Below are positions 1 to 6,584 of a stretch of DNA of 10,950 bases, piece after piece. How positions within the stretch are numbered: position 1 is the first letter of the stretch; every line of letters starts with the position of its first letter. Made by a program: the position numbers and the translations under genes. The notes under the pieces were generated by a model, which did not search any database, was not told the DNA's origin, and saw only the letters and a list, made by a program, of their open reading frames with translations. Location: positions 1 through 10,950 of the forward strand of contig DATHPK010000086.1 of the NCBI GenBank assembly GCA_035483935.1, written 5' to 3'. The DNA is from Bog-473 sp035483935 (lineage in GTDB: Bacteria > Actinomycetota > Acidimicrobiia > Acidimicrobiales > RAAP-2).

Positions 1-1349
1 GTCTCCTCGTCGGAGCGCACCCGGAACGTCGGGTCCTCCTCGCTGAGCGCGTACAGGGCCCGCGACAACTTGTCCTGGTCCGCCTTCGTCTTGGGCTCGA
101 CGGCCACGTGGATGACCGGCTCGGGGAACTCGAGCGCCTCCAACTGAATGGGGTGCTGCGGGTCGCACAGCGTGTCGCCCGTCGTGGTGTTCTTCAGCCC
201 GACGACCGCCATGATGTCGCCGGCGTAGATGGCGTCCTTGTCCTCGCGGTGGTTGGCGTGCATCTGGAGGATGCGGCCCACGCGCTCCTTCTTGTCCTTG
301 GTCGAGTTGGTGATCGTGCCGCCCTTGGCGAGCGTGCCCGAGTAGACCCGGATGTAGGTCAGCTTGCCGACGAAGGGGTCGGTCATGATCTTGAAGGCGA
401 GCGCCGAGAAGGGCTCGGCGTCGTCGGCCTTGCGCTCCTCGAGCTCTTCGGTCTTTCCCGGCTTGTGCCCCTCGGTCGGCGGCAGGTCGAGCGGGCTCGG
501 CAGGTAGTCGACGACCGCGTCGAGCATGGGCTGCACGCCCTTGTTCTTGAACGCGGAGCCGCAGAGGACCGGCACCACGGCGGCGGCCAGCGTGGCCGTG
601 CGCACGGCGCGGCGCAGGTCCTCGGCCGTGATCGGCTCCTCGGAGAGGTACTTCTCCATGATCGTGTCGTCGAAGTTGGACACCACGTCGATCAGCTGGT
701 GGCGCGCGTCCTCGGTCTCGGCGGCCAGATCGGCGGGGACGTCGAGGGTCTCCCACTCCTCGCCCATGTCGCTCGACCAGACGAGGGCCTTCTCCTCGAG
801 CAGGTCGATGACGCCCTTGAACTCGGACTCGGCCCCGATCGGGAGCTGGATCACGGCCGGCAGCGCGTCGAGGCGGTCGCGGATCATCTGCACCGTGCGC
901 TCGAAGTCGGCGCCGATGCGGTCCATCTTGTTGACGAAGCAGATGCGCGGCACGTTGTACTTGTTGGCCTGCCGCCACACCGTCTCGGTCTGGGGTTCCA
1001 CGCCGGCGACGGCGTCGAACACCGCCACCGCCCCGTCGAGGACGCGCAGCGAACGCTCCACCTCGACGGTGAAGTCGACGTGGCCCGGGGTGTCGATGAT
1101 GTTGATCCAGTTGTCGCGCCAGCTGCAGGTCGTCGCGGCCGAGGTGATCGTGATGCCGCGCTCCTGCTCTTGGACCATCCAGTCCATGGTCGCGGCGCCC
1201 TCGTGGACCTCGCCCATCTTGTAGTTGCGCCCCGTGTAATAGAGGATGCGCTCGGTCGTCGTGGTCTTGCCCGCGTCGATGTGCGCCATGATCCCGATGT
1301 TGCGGGTCTTGGCGAGCGGGAAATCGCGGGCGGGAACGGGGTCAGCCAT
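1..1349 (-). CDS. fusA: Translation elongation factor G, N-terminal 449 codons (runs off left edge)
   Basis: EF-G is the cytoplasmic GTPase that drives ribosomal translocation and, with RRF, ribosome recycling. The translation begins MADPVPARDF and carries the GTPase motifs in order: G1 AHIDAGKTT (about residues 22-30), the switch I motif RGITI (64-68), G3 DTPGH (86-90) and G4 NKMD (140-143). After the G domain the sequence continues into the EF-G-type domain II (for example FVGKLTYIRVYSGTL). The family is about 700 residues, so roughly 250 C-terminal residues (domains III-V) lie beyond the left edge. The ATG at 1347-1349 gives the expected EF-G N-terminus and has a weak AGGA-type ribosome site about 9 bases upstream. 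It lies 51 bases after rpsG, and this str-operon position supports canonical fusA rather than a stand-alone EF-G paralogue. A tuf gene would be expected next but is out of view. Confidence 0.97.
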   Translation of the reverse strand, partial: MADPVPARDFPLAKTRNIGIMAHIDAGKTTTTERILYYTGRNYKMGEVHEGAATMDWMVQEQERGITITSAATTCSWRDNWINIIDTPGHVDFTVEVERSLRVLDGAVAVFDAVAGVEPQTETVWRQANKYNVPRICFVNKMDRIGADFERTVQMIRDRLDALPAVIQLPIGAESEFKGVIDLLEEKALVWSSDMGEEWETLDVPADLAAETEDARHQLIDVVSNFDDTIMEKYLSEEPITAEDLRRAVRTATLAAAVVPVLCGSAFKNKGVQPMLDAVVDYLPSPLDLPPTEGHKPGKTEELEERKADDAEPFSALAFKIMTDPFVGKLTYIRVYSGTLAKGGTITNSTKDKKERVGRILQMHANHREDKDAIYAGDIMAVVGLKNTTTGDTLCDPQHPIQLEALEFPEPVIHVAVEPKTKADQDKLSRALYALSEEDPTFRVRSDEE

Positions 1350-1400
1350 AACGGGCGTCCTGAATGGTCCTTGGAGTCCTGGAGTTCGGGTGCTGGTCCA

Positions 1401-1871
1401 CTACCAGCGGTAGTGGGCGAAGGCGCGGTTGGACTCCGCCATCTTGTGCATGTCCTCGCGGCGCTTCACGGACGCGCCGATGTTGTTCGAGGCGTCGAGG
1501 ATCTCGTTGGCCAGGCGCTCGGCCATCGTCTTCTCGCGGCGCTGCCGGGAGAAGGTGGTCAGCCAGCGGATGGCGAGCGTCGTGGCGCGGCGGGGCCGCA
1601 CCTCGACCGGGACCTGGTAGGTGGCGCCACCGACGCGGCGGCTCTTCACCTCGACCTCGGGTCGGGTGTTCTCCACGGCGCGCTTGAGCGCGGCGACGGG
1701 GTCGCCGCCGGACTTCTCCTGCACCTGCTCGAGGGCGGTGTAGACGATGCGCTCGGCCAGCGTGCGCTTCCCCCGCGAGAGGATCTTGTTGACGACCTGG
1801 GTCACCAGGACGGAGCGGTACACGGGGTCCGGGGCGAGCTCGCGGCGGGTGGCGGGTCCGTTGCGGGGCAT
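1401..1871 (-). CDS. rpsG: 30S ribosomal protein S7
   Basis: S7 is a primary 16S rRNA-binding protein that nucleates assembly of the 30S head and lines the E-site mRNA exit. The product is 156 residues, the usual bacterial length. It starts MPRNGPATRR and has family hallmarks such as VNKILSRGKRTLAERIVY, ENTRPEVEVKSRRVGGATYQ, the RWL segment and the C-terminal KMAESNRAFAHYRW. The ATG at 1869-1871 was chosen because it gives the conserved N-terminus; the frame stays open far upstream but there it only shadows rpsL and the permease gene. It begins 2 bases after the rpsL stop, with a good Shine-Dalgarno AAGGAG inside the end of rpsL, so translation is probably coupled to S12. It ends in TAG. Confidence 0.98.
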   Translation of the reverse strand: MPRNGPATRRELAPDPVYRSVLVTQVVNKILSRGKRTLAERIVYTALEQVQEKSGGDPVAALKRAVENTRPEVEVKSRRVGGATYQVPVEVRPRRATTLAIRWLTTFSRQRREKTMAERLANEILDASNNIGASVKRREDMHKMAESNRAFAHYRW

Positions 1872-1873
1872 GC

Positions 1874-2245
1874 CTAGGACTCCTTCTTGGCGCCGTAGCG
1901 GCTGCGGGCCTGGGCGCGCTCGCGCACGCCCGAGGTGTCGAGCGCGCCGCGCACGACCTTGTAGCGCACGCCGGGCAGGTCCTTCACCCGGCCGCCACGC
2001 ACGAGGACGATCGAGTGCTCCTGGAGGTTGTGGCCGACACCGGGGATGTAGGCCGTGATCTCGACGCCCGAGCTGAGACGGACTCGGGCCACCTTGCGCA
2101 GCGCCGAGTTCGGCTTCTTGGGCGTGGTCGTGTAGACGCGCGTGCAGACCCCCCGCCGCTGGGGCGCGCCCTTCAGGGCGGGGGTCTTGGTCTTGGTCAC
2201 CTTGGCCTCCCGTCCCTTGCGGACGAGCTGGGCAATCGTGGGCAC
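1874..2245 (-). CDS. rpsL: 30S ribosomal protein S12
   Basis: S12 sits at the decoding centre of the small subunit and affects accuracy. The product is 123 residues and nearly every part is diagnostic, including RRGVCTRVYTTTPKKPNSAL, GGRVKDLPGVRY and the ending ARSRYGAKK. Lys43 and Lys88, the positions whose substitution commonly gives streptomycin resistance, are both the wild-type lysine, and Asp89, the methylthiolation site in some bacteria, is present. The start is GTG at 2243-2245: an in-frame TAG lies just two codons upstream (2249-2251), so no longer product is possible. An AGAGG ribosome site (2252-2256) stands 6 bases before it. It is the first gene of the str operon, with its own promoter about 85-110 bases upstream. 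Confidence 0.98.
   Translation of the reverse strand: MPTIAQLVRKGREAKVTKTKTPALKGAPQRRGVCTRVYTTTPKKPNSALRKVARVRLSSGVEITAYIPGVGHNLQEHSIVLVRGGRVKDLPGVRYKVVRGALDTSGVRERAQARSRYGAKKES
1880..1885 (-). promoter_or_regulatory. Shine-Dalgarno of rpsG inside rpsL
   Basis: On the minus strand this reads AAGGAG, 8 bases before the rpsG ATG and within the last codons of rpsL. It fixes the S7 start and implies that the ribosome finishing S12 initiates S7. Confidence 0.8.
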
Positions 2246-2322
2246 GCGCTACCTCTCGGAGAGAAAAAAAGTTGGTCACCCGGTGCTGGCGCTCGCGCGC
2301 CGGCCGAAGCCGCACTGGGCAG
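2246..2322 (-). promoter_or_regulatory. 5' leader of the str operon
   Basis: This is the predicted untranslated leader of about 77 bases, if transcription starts roughly 7 bases after the -10 box. It holds a GC-rich hairpin at 2288-2301 (GGCGC, loop GCGA, GCGCC on the transcript; a GNRA-type tetraloop) followed 17 bases later by seven consecutive U (2264-2270) and then the AGAGG ribosome site of rpsL. The hairpin is not adjacent to the U-run, so a simple terminator is doubtful. A regulatory role is possible but unproven. Confidence 0.4.
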
Positions 2323-2329
2323 GAAGAAG

Positions 2330-2358
2330 ATTGTAGCGGTCGCCTCGAGGTCTCACAA
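2330..2358 (-). promoter_or_regulatory. Sigma70-type promoter of the rpsL-rpsG-fusA operon
   Basis: Read on the minus strand, a -35 box TTGTGA (2353-2358) is followed after exactly 17 bases by a -10 box TACAAT (2330-2335). These are 4/6 and 5/6 matches to TTGACA/TATAAT at ideal spacing, in otherwise very GC-rich DNA and at the right place for the ribosomal operon. No other stretch in the window shows such a good match. Transcription would begin near 2322-2324. Confidence 0.75.
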
Positions 2359-2376
2359 CCGCGGCGGGCCTGGTGC

Positions 2377-2402
2377 GGCGACCCTTTTTGCCCCGGGTCG
2401 CC
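2377..2402 (-). terminator. Inverted repeat after the transporter operon, possible terminator
   Basis: A perfect 8-base inverted repeat (GGCGACCC and GGGTCGCC) encloses a 10-base loop. It lies 35 bases after the permease stop and just upstream of the str promoter, where a terminator for the transporter operon would be expected. No U-run follows on the minus-strand transcript; the only homopolymer, five A, is in the loop. It is therefore not a canonical intrinsic terminator. It could instead be a weak terminator or an RNA 3'-end stabiliser. Confidence 0.45.
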
Positions 2403-2437
2403 GGGTCCTTCCCGCCTCCGGGACGCGGCCGGCCCCG

Positions 2438-4354
2438 CTACGCCGCCCGGGTCCCGGCGAGGCTTGCGGCCCGGCCCTCGGGGGCCAGGGCGACCGCCTG
2501 CTCCCGGGGCGCCTTCAGCCGGTCCCACCAGCGGTGGAAGCGCGAGTAGACGAGCGGGAGCACGCCGTCGGAGTAGAAGGCGAGGACCACGGTGCCGGCA
2601 CCGATGAATACGTCCTCCGCGTTCGCGGGCAGGAAGCCGAGGGCAAGGCCGCCGGCCAGGGCGCCGGTGCAGACCGAGACGCCGCCGATGGCGACCACGG
2701 CCAGGATGAGCAGACTCTCGAACATCTCGAAGCTGGTGGGCGAGGCGACCGACGACGCCGCGCCGAAGAGGGCCCCGGCCACGCCGGCCATCGCGGCGGA
2801 CAGGATGAAGACGCCCAGCTTGGTGGCCCGCAGCGAGAGGCCGAGCGTGGCGCAGGCGGCCTCGGAGTCCTTCATGCCGACCAGGACGCGGCCGAACGGG
2901 CCCCGGCGCAGGGCCAGGACCCCCATGGAGAACAGGGCGAAGACGACCGCCAGAAAGATCGTGAACGACCGGGGCGAGGTCATGTGCAGCCCGAAGATCG
3001 ACGGCTTGGGCACCGCCACCGAGCCGTTGAAGCCGAAGATGGCGGACCACGGGAAGATGGCGTTGTCCATCGCCGTGGCAAAGGCCATGGTCAGCAGGGC
3101 CAGGTACAGCCCGCGGACGCGGAGGGTCGGCCAGGCGAGGACCGCCCCCACGGCGCCGGCCAGCCCGGCCGCCGCCAGGATCCCGACGATCGAGCCGCCC
3201 GCTCCCCACCTGTACATCGCGAAGGCCCCGAGACCGGCGAAGCTCAGCTGGCAGATCGAGATGAAGCCGCCGTACCCGGTGAGCGGGACCAGCGAGAGGC
3301 AGATGAGCGCGAAGGACAGGCCGATCCCCAGCTTGATGATGTTGCCCGGGCCCATGAACGACGTCACCACGATGACGCCGACCACCAGGAGGACCGCGCC
3401 CTGGAACGAGCGCAGGAAGCCGGCCGGGGCGAGCGGCGCGTGGCGCTGGGTGGATCCGGTCCGGATGCGCTGCGCGGGCAGGAGCAGGATCGCCACGAAC
3501 AGGATGATCGAGGGCACGGACAGGGTGAGGAGGCCCTGGACCGGCGTCGAGGACCAGAAGCGGCCCGAGTTGGGCACGTAGCCCTGCGCGTAGGACGACA
3601 AGAGGCCGACGATGAGGCCGCCGAGGAACGTCATCGGAAGGCTGCGCAGGCGGCCGATGACGGCGGCGGCGTAGGCGTCGATCACCAGCAGCGTGAGGAT
3701 CAGCGGCTGCAACTGGAGCCTCGGTGCGACCAGGATGCCGGCCACCGAGGCCAGCGACGCTCCCATCGCCCAGCTCAGGGTGGACAGCTGCCAGGCGCGT
3801 CCGCCGAAGAGCCCGACGAGCGGCCGGTTGTCCACCACCCCGCGCATGGCGATGCCGGTGCGGGTGCGGTAGAGGAACAGGCGCAGGCCGGCGGCGATCG
3901 CCACCGCGGCGCCGACCGTGATCACCTCCTCGTAGTCGATGTGCACGCCGAGGAAGGTGAAACCGCTGAAGCCGAAGAACTGGGGCACGGCCCGCGCCGT
4001 CGGCTTCCAGATGTAGTTGTCGACGAGCCCGAACAGGAGCAGGGTCAGACCGACGGTCACCGCCAGCGTGGTCGCCACGTTCTGCGGGTCCATCCACTGG
4101 ATGATCGTGCGCTCGATGAGCGCGCCCATCAGCGGTGCCAGGACGAACACCGTGAGGACGAGTGACAGCGCCTGGTTGAGGTGCCAGCCCACCGAGAGCT
4201 GCCAGTAGACGAACGCCATGAACATCCCGATGGCGCCGTGGGCGATGTTGAAGATGCCCGAGGTCGAGTAGGTCACCACGAGCCCGCTGGCCGCGACGGC
4301 ATAGGCCGAGCCGAGGACGAGCCCGATGATCGTGTACTCCAAGAAGGCGTGCAC
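2438..4354 (-). CDS. livHM: Fused LivH-LivM branched-chain amino acid type ABC permease
   Basis: This is the membrane channel of a Liv/HAAT-family ABC importer, which usually takes up branched-chain amino acids or related amides, ureas or carboxylates. The 638-residue protein joins two permeases normally encoded separately. Residues about 1-290 are LivH-like, with the N-terminal pattern LGSAYAVAASGLVVTYSTSG and FNIAHGAIGMF and a cytoplasmic EAA-type loop near RTGIAMRGVVDN (166-176). Residues about 316-600 are LivM-like, with LTGYGGFISICQLSFAGLGA, RVRGLYLALLTMAF, the loop GPFGRVLVGMKDSEAA (485-500) and a final helix near GAGTVVLAFYSDG. The joining segment (about 293-315) is short, basic and proline-containing. 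Many hydrophobic helices are evident in each half. The GTG at 4352-4354 is preceded by AGGGAG with a 12-base gap. It is the last gene of the operon, 44 bases after the binding protein. The C-terminal tail (about 605-638) is soluble and Ala/Arg rich. The exact solute cannot be read from sequence. Confidence 0.93.
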   Translation of the reverse strand: MHAFLEYTIIGLVLGSAYAVAASGLVVTYSTSGIFNIAHGAIGMFMAFVYWQLSVGWHLNQALSLVLTVFVLAPLMGALIERTIIQWMDPQNVATTLAVTVGLTLLLFGLVDNYIWKPTARAVPQFFGFSGFTFLGVHIDYEEVITVGAAVAIAAGLRLFLYRTRTGIAMRGVVDNRPLVGLFGGRAWQLSTLSWAMGASLASVAGILVAPRLQLQPLILTLLVIDAYAAAVIGRLRSLPMTFLGGLIVGLLSSYAQGYVPNSGRFWSSTPVQGLLTLSVPSIILFVAILLLPAQRIRTGSTQRHAPLAPAGFLRSFQGAVLLVVGVIVVTSFMGPGNIIKLGIGLSFALICLSLVPLTGYGGFISICQLSFAGLGAFAMYRWGAGGSIVGILAAAGLAGAVGAVLAWPTLRVRGLYLALLTMAFATAMDNAIFPWSAIFGFNGSVAVPKPSIFGLHMTSPRSFTIFLAVVFALFSMGVLALRRGPFGRVLVGMKDSEAACATLGLSLRATKLGVFILSAAMAGVAGALFGAASSVASPTSFEMFESLLILAVVAIGGVSVCTGALAGGLALGFLPANAEDVFIGAGTVVLAFYSDGVLPLVYSRFHRWWDRLKAPREQAVALAPEGRAASLAGTRAA

Positions 4355-4366
4355 GGCGGGTCAGTG

Positions 4367-4372
4367 CTCCCT
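4367..4372 (-). promoter_or_regulatory. Probable ribosome site of the fused permease gene
   Basis: The minus strand reads AGGGAG 12 bases before the GTG start. The gap is longer than usual, so initiation may be modest, but no better site precedes this start. Confidence 0.45.
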
Positions 4373-4398
4373 GCGGTGTTCGGTGCGGTTGGCGGCCA

Positions 4399-6060
4399 TC
4401 AGTACTGGAGGTAGCCGCTGTTGCAGTCGTAGGTGCCGGGCGCGCTGGGGTAGACGCGCTGGAACGAGCCGTTCTGGATCTTCACGTAGTAGAAGCACTT
4501 CGACGGGATCTTCTGCCCGATGTCGGTCTGGGGCGTGACCCCGCCGCCCGTCCAGCTGGTGATGCCCTGCAGCTTGGCGATCAGCGCGGGACGCGTGAGG
4601 TCCGGCCCCACCTCCTTGGCCGCCTGCTCGAAGGCCAGGCCGGCCGACCAGGCCAGGATGGCGAAGATGTCCTGGTGCCACTGGCCGGAACCGGCCACCC
4701 GGTTGAGCCAGCTCTCCATCAGCTGCAGCCCTTGGTTGCCGGTGTCGTCGTAGCCGTCGGTCGCGGTCATGGCGACGAGGTCGCCGTTGGACTCCGGTGA
4801 GGTCTGCTGGGCGAACTGCGGCGTGTACTCCTCGGAGATCCAGTCGACGACCTGCGGCGCATAGTTCGCCTGCTGCATCGCCTGGAGCAGCCGCTCGGCC
4901 GAGTTGTCGTCGGAGTACTCGGACACGTACTGCGTGCCCTGGCTCTGCAGCTGTTGCACGATGGTCCCGTAGTTGGCGTTGGTCGGCGTGGTCGCGATCC
5001 CGTTGGCCGGCGTGTACTGGAAACCGATGCTCGTGTTGGCCGCGATCTCGTGTGCGGCCTGGCTCGCCGTCGCCGGGACCTGCAGGTAGATCTCCGCCGC
5101 GTGCTTGATCGCGTTGGGGTATGTGGCCTTGATGTAGTTGCCCGGGCCGAGCGGGTAGTAGTGGTCGTCGCCCGGGCTCGCACCGAAGATGTCCGCCGTA
5201 CCGCCGGCGGCGGCGGTCGAGACCTCGGCCGACATGTCGGGGATGCTGCAGCTGTTGACGGCCTGGGCGCTCCCGTCGTCGAAGCCGGACGCGTTGCCGA
5301 CCATGGCGAAGTCGCTCGAGCAGGCCTGGGACGCGTCGGCGTAATTCGTGCCCGAGTCGTTGCCGTCGTCGAAGGGCTGCACCTTGATCTGGCGGCCGCA
5401 GATGCCGCCCGTGCTGTTCACGTAGGCGGCCCAGGCCTCGGTGGCCTGCTGCGCGCTCTGGGTCAGGCCGGGTGCGACGCCGCTGATGCTGGAGATGTTG
5501 CCCACCGTGATCGTCGTGGCCGTGACACCCGTGGCGGTGGCGCCGCCGTTGCCGCCGGCCGGCGCCTGGTTGCCGTTGGCGCCGCACGCGCCCGATCCGT
5601 TCGACACGCCGGCGAGGGTGGCGGGGGCGGCCGCGGCCGCCGCTCCGGTGCTGCTCCCCGGGTGGGACCCGCCGGACGCGCTGCTGCCGGGCGAACCGGC
5701 TGCTAGGCCGGGTGAGGTCACCGACGAGCAGGGCGCGGTCGTGGTGGTCGTGCTGGTCGTGCTCGACGTGGCGGCGCCGGACCCCGACTTCGCCTTCGTC
5801 GTGGTGGTGGACGAGGGCTTCGAGGTGGTCGTCGTCGAGGACGAGGACGAGGCGCAGCCGGACGACGAGGTCGAGCCCAGGGCCTGGGCGCCGGTGCCCA
5901 CCCCGGAGCTGGTGCCCCCGCTGCCCGCATGCCCGAAGGCGCCCTGGGCCAGCGCGGCCTGGGAACCGGTCAGCCGGGAGCCGCACGCGGACGCCAGCAG
6001 TGCCAGCGCGGCCACGGACGCTGCTGCGGCGATGCGTCGACGGTCGCGCCTGCCCCTCAT
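4399..6060 (-). CDS. Liv-type ABC substrate-binding lipoprotein with long Ser/Thr/Gly-rich stalk
   Basis: This is probably the extracytoplasmic receptor of the importer (type I periplasmic-binding fold, LivJ-like), 553 residues. Residues 1-26 form a lipoprotein signal: a basic start (MRGRRDRRR), a hydrophobic Ala/Leu core and LLASAC with Cys26 as the lipidated residue; Ala at -3 is slightly off the usual lipobox. Residues about 27-175 are low complexity, with runs of Ser, Thr, Gly and Ala, including TTTT blocks and a six-Ala stretch. The binding domain, about 177-553, opens with a typical beta strand (TTITVGNISSISG) and continues with QSAQQATEAWAAYVNSTGGI and FAMVGNASGF. Cys221/Cys247 and Cys522/Cys546 could pair in disulfides. 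The ATG at 6058-6060 overlaps the preceding stop as ATGA and has GAGGAG 5 bases upstream. Open frame continues upstream of this ATG, but the signal peptide fixes the start. The substrate is unknown; distance from classical LivJ may mean a non-amino-acid ligand. Confidence 0.88.
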   Translation of the reverse strand: MRGRRDRRRIAAAASVAALALLASACGSRLTGSQAALAQGAFGHAGSGGTSSGVGTGAQALGSTSSSGCASSSSSTTTTSKPSSTTTTKAKSGSGAATSSTTSTTTTTAPCSSVTSPGLAAGSPGSSASGGSHPGSSTGAAAAAAPATLAGVSNGSGACGANGNQAPAGGNGGATATGVTATTITVGNISSISGVAPGLTQSAQQATEAWAAYVNSTGGICGRQIKVQPFDDGNDSGTNYADASQACSSDFAMVGNASGFDDGSAQAVNSCSIPDMSAEVSTAAAGGTADIFGASPGDDHYYPLGPGNYIKATYPNAIKHAAEIYLQVPATASQAAHEIAANTSIGFQYTPANGIATTPTNANYGTIVQQLQSQGTQYVSEYSDDNSAERLLQAMQQANYAPQVVDWISEEYTPQFAQQTSPESNGDLVAMTATDGYDDTGNQGLQLMESWLNRVAGSGQWHQDIFAILAWSAGLAFEQAAKEVGPDLTRPALIAKLQGITSWTGGGVTPQTDIGQKIPSKCFYYVKIQNGSFQRVYPSAPGTYDCNSGYLQY

Positions 6061-6584
6061 ACGTGCTCCTCGCGATCGCTGCGGCGCGCGTCGTCGAGGC
6101 TGCGCAGGATGCGCTCGAGCCGGTCGACAGAACGCACGATGGCGAGCGCGTTGCGGCGCTCCTCCTCGATCTGGCGCATGGTCCAGGCGGAGCGGACGAG
6201 CACGCCGCCGCCGATCACGAGCGCGACACCGAGCAGGCCGCCCGAGATGACGTAGGGGATCTCCTCGTACAGATACGGGCTGTTGGCGGCGCCGTACCAG
6301 CCGAGCAGGATCGCGACGAAGCCGAAGACGATGAGCGCCATGCCGATCCACTCGAGCCACTTGCGCACGTTGCGGCTGCTGCGTCCGGGCCGCGCCCGGT
6401 CGACCACCGCCGCCAGCCGCTGCAGGCGCGTCGGCACCGGGGTGACCTCGTTGGTCGCCTCGGGCACGACGGGAGCGGGCGGGACCACCACCGGCCCCGC
6501 CAGCGTGCTGAAGTCGGAGCTCGCACCGACCCGGGTGACGTCACCGAGGGCGGACCGTCCGGACGACCCTCTTGGGAATTTCAT
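6057..6584 (-). CDS. Unrecognised two-helix membrane protein with C-terminal coiled coil
   Basis: I do not recognise a family for this 175-residue protein. The N-terminal 75 residues are hydrophilic, with a Pro/Val-rich stretch (about 30-52) and a basic patch just before the first helix (RPGRSSRNVRK, 65-75). There are two hydrophobic helices: about 77-97 (IGMALIVFGFVAILLGW) and about 109-132 (VISGGLLGVALVIGGGVLV), joined by a short loop NSPYLYEE. Residues about 136-168 are charged with heptad-like Leu/Ile spacing (IEEERRNALAIV, RLERILRSL), suggesting a coiled coil. The positive-inside rule places both ends in the cytoplasm. The ATG at 6582-6584 shares one base with the upstream stop (TGATG) and has GGAGG 9 bases before it; its own stop overlaps the binding-protein start (ATGA). 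That coupling points to a role with the importer, perhaps as a membrane scaffold or partner of the 518-residue protein; this is inference. Confidence 0.8.
   Translation of the reverse strand: MKFPRGSSGRSALGDVTRVGASSDFSTLAGPVVVPPAPVVPEATNEVTPVPTRLQRLAAVVDRARPGRSSRNVRKWLEWIGMALIVFGFVAILLGWYGAANSPYLYEEIPYVISGGLLGVALVIGGGVLVRSAWTMRQIEEERRNALAIVRSVDRLERILRSLDDARRSDREEHV
6066..6071 (-). promoter_or_regulatory. Shine-Dalgarno of the substrate-binding lipoprotein
   Basis: GAGGAG on the minus strand, 5 bases before the ATG and inside the end of the 175-residue gene. With the ATGA overlap and the signal peptide it fixes the start of the lipoprotein. Confidence 0.75.

Noticed and set aside
108..1877. 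589-codon plus-strand open frame
   Set aside because: It is antisense to fusA and rpsG, which are certain; composition is Arg/Gly/Val/His rich, as expected of a shadow of high-GC codons.
2403..2437. GC-rich stretch after the permease stop as a separate terminator or small gene
   Set aside because: No clean stem, U-run or plausible start with ribosome site was found.
1401..4097. 898-codon minus-strand open frame
   Set aside because: Only its last 156 codons are real (rpsG). The rest runs out of frame through rpsL and the permease gene and is Arg/Pro/Gly rich.
2015..4165. 716-codon plus-strand open frame
   Set aside because: Antisense to rpsL and the fused permease; rich in charged residues with no recognisable domain.
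5600..5870. Possible tandem DNA repeat or CRISPR-like pattern
   Set aside because: The repetition comes from Ser/Thr/Ala/Gly codons in the lipoprotein stalk; there are no regular units or spacers.
4361..5986. 541-codon minus-strand open frame
   Set aside because: Out-of-frame shadow of the substrate-binding gene, very rich in Arg, His and Gly.
6061..6360. N-terminal extension of the substrate-binding frame up to 6360
   Set aside because: These codons overlap the 175-residue membrane protein; the lipoprotein signal and ribosome site fix the start at 6060.
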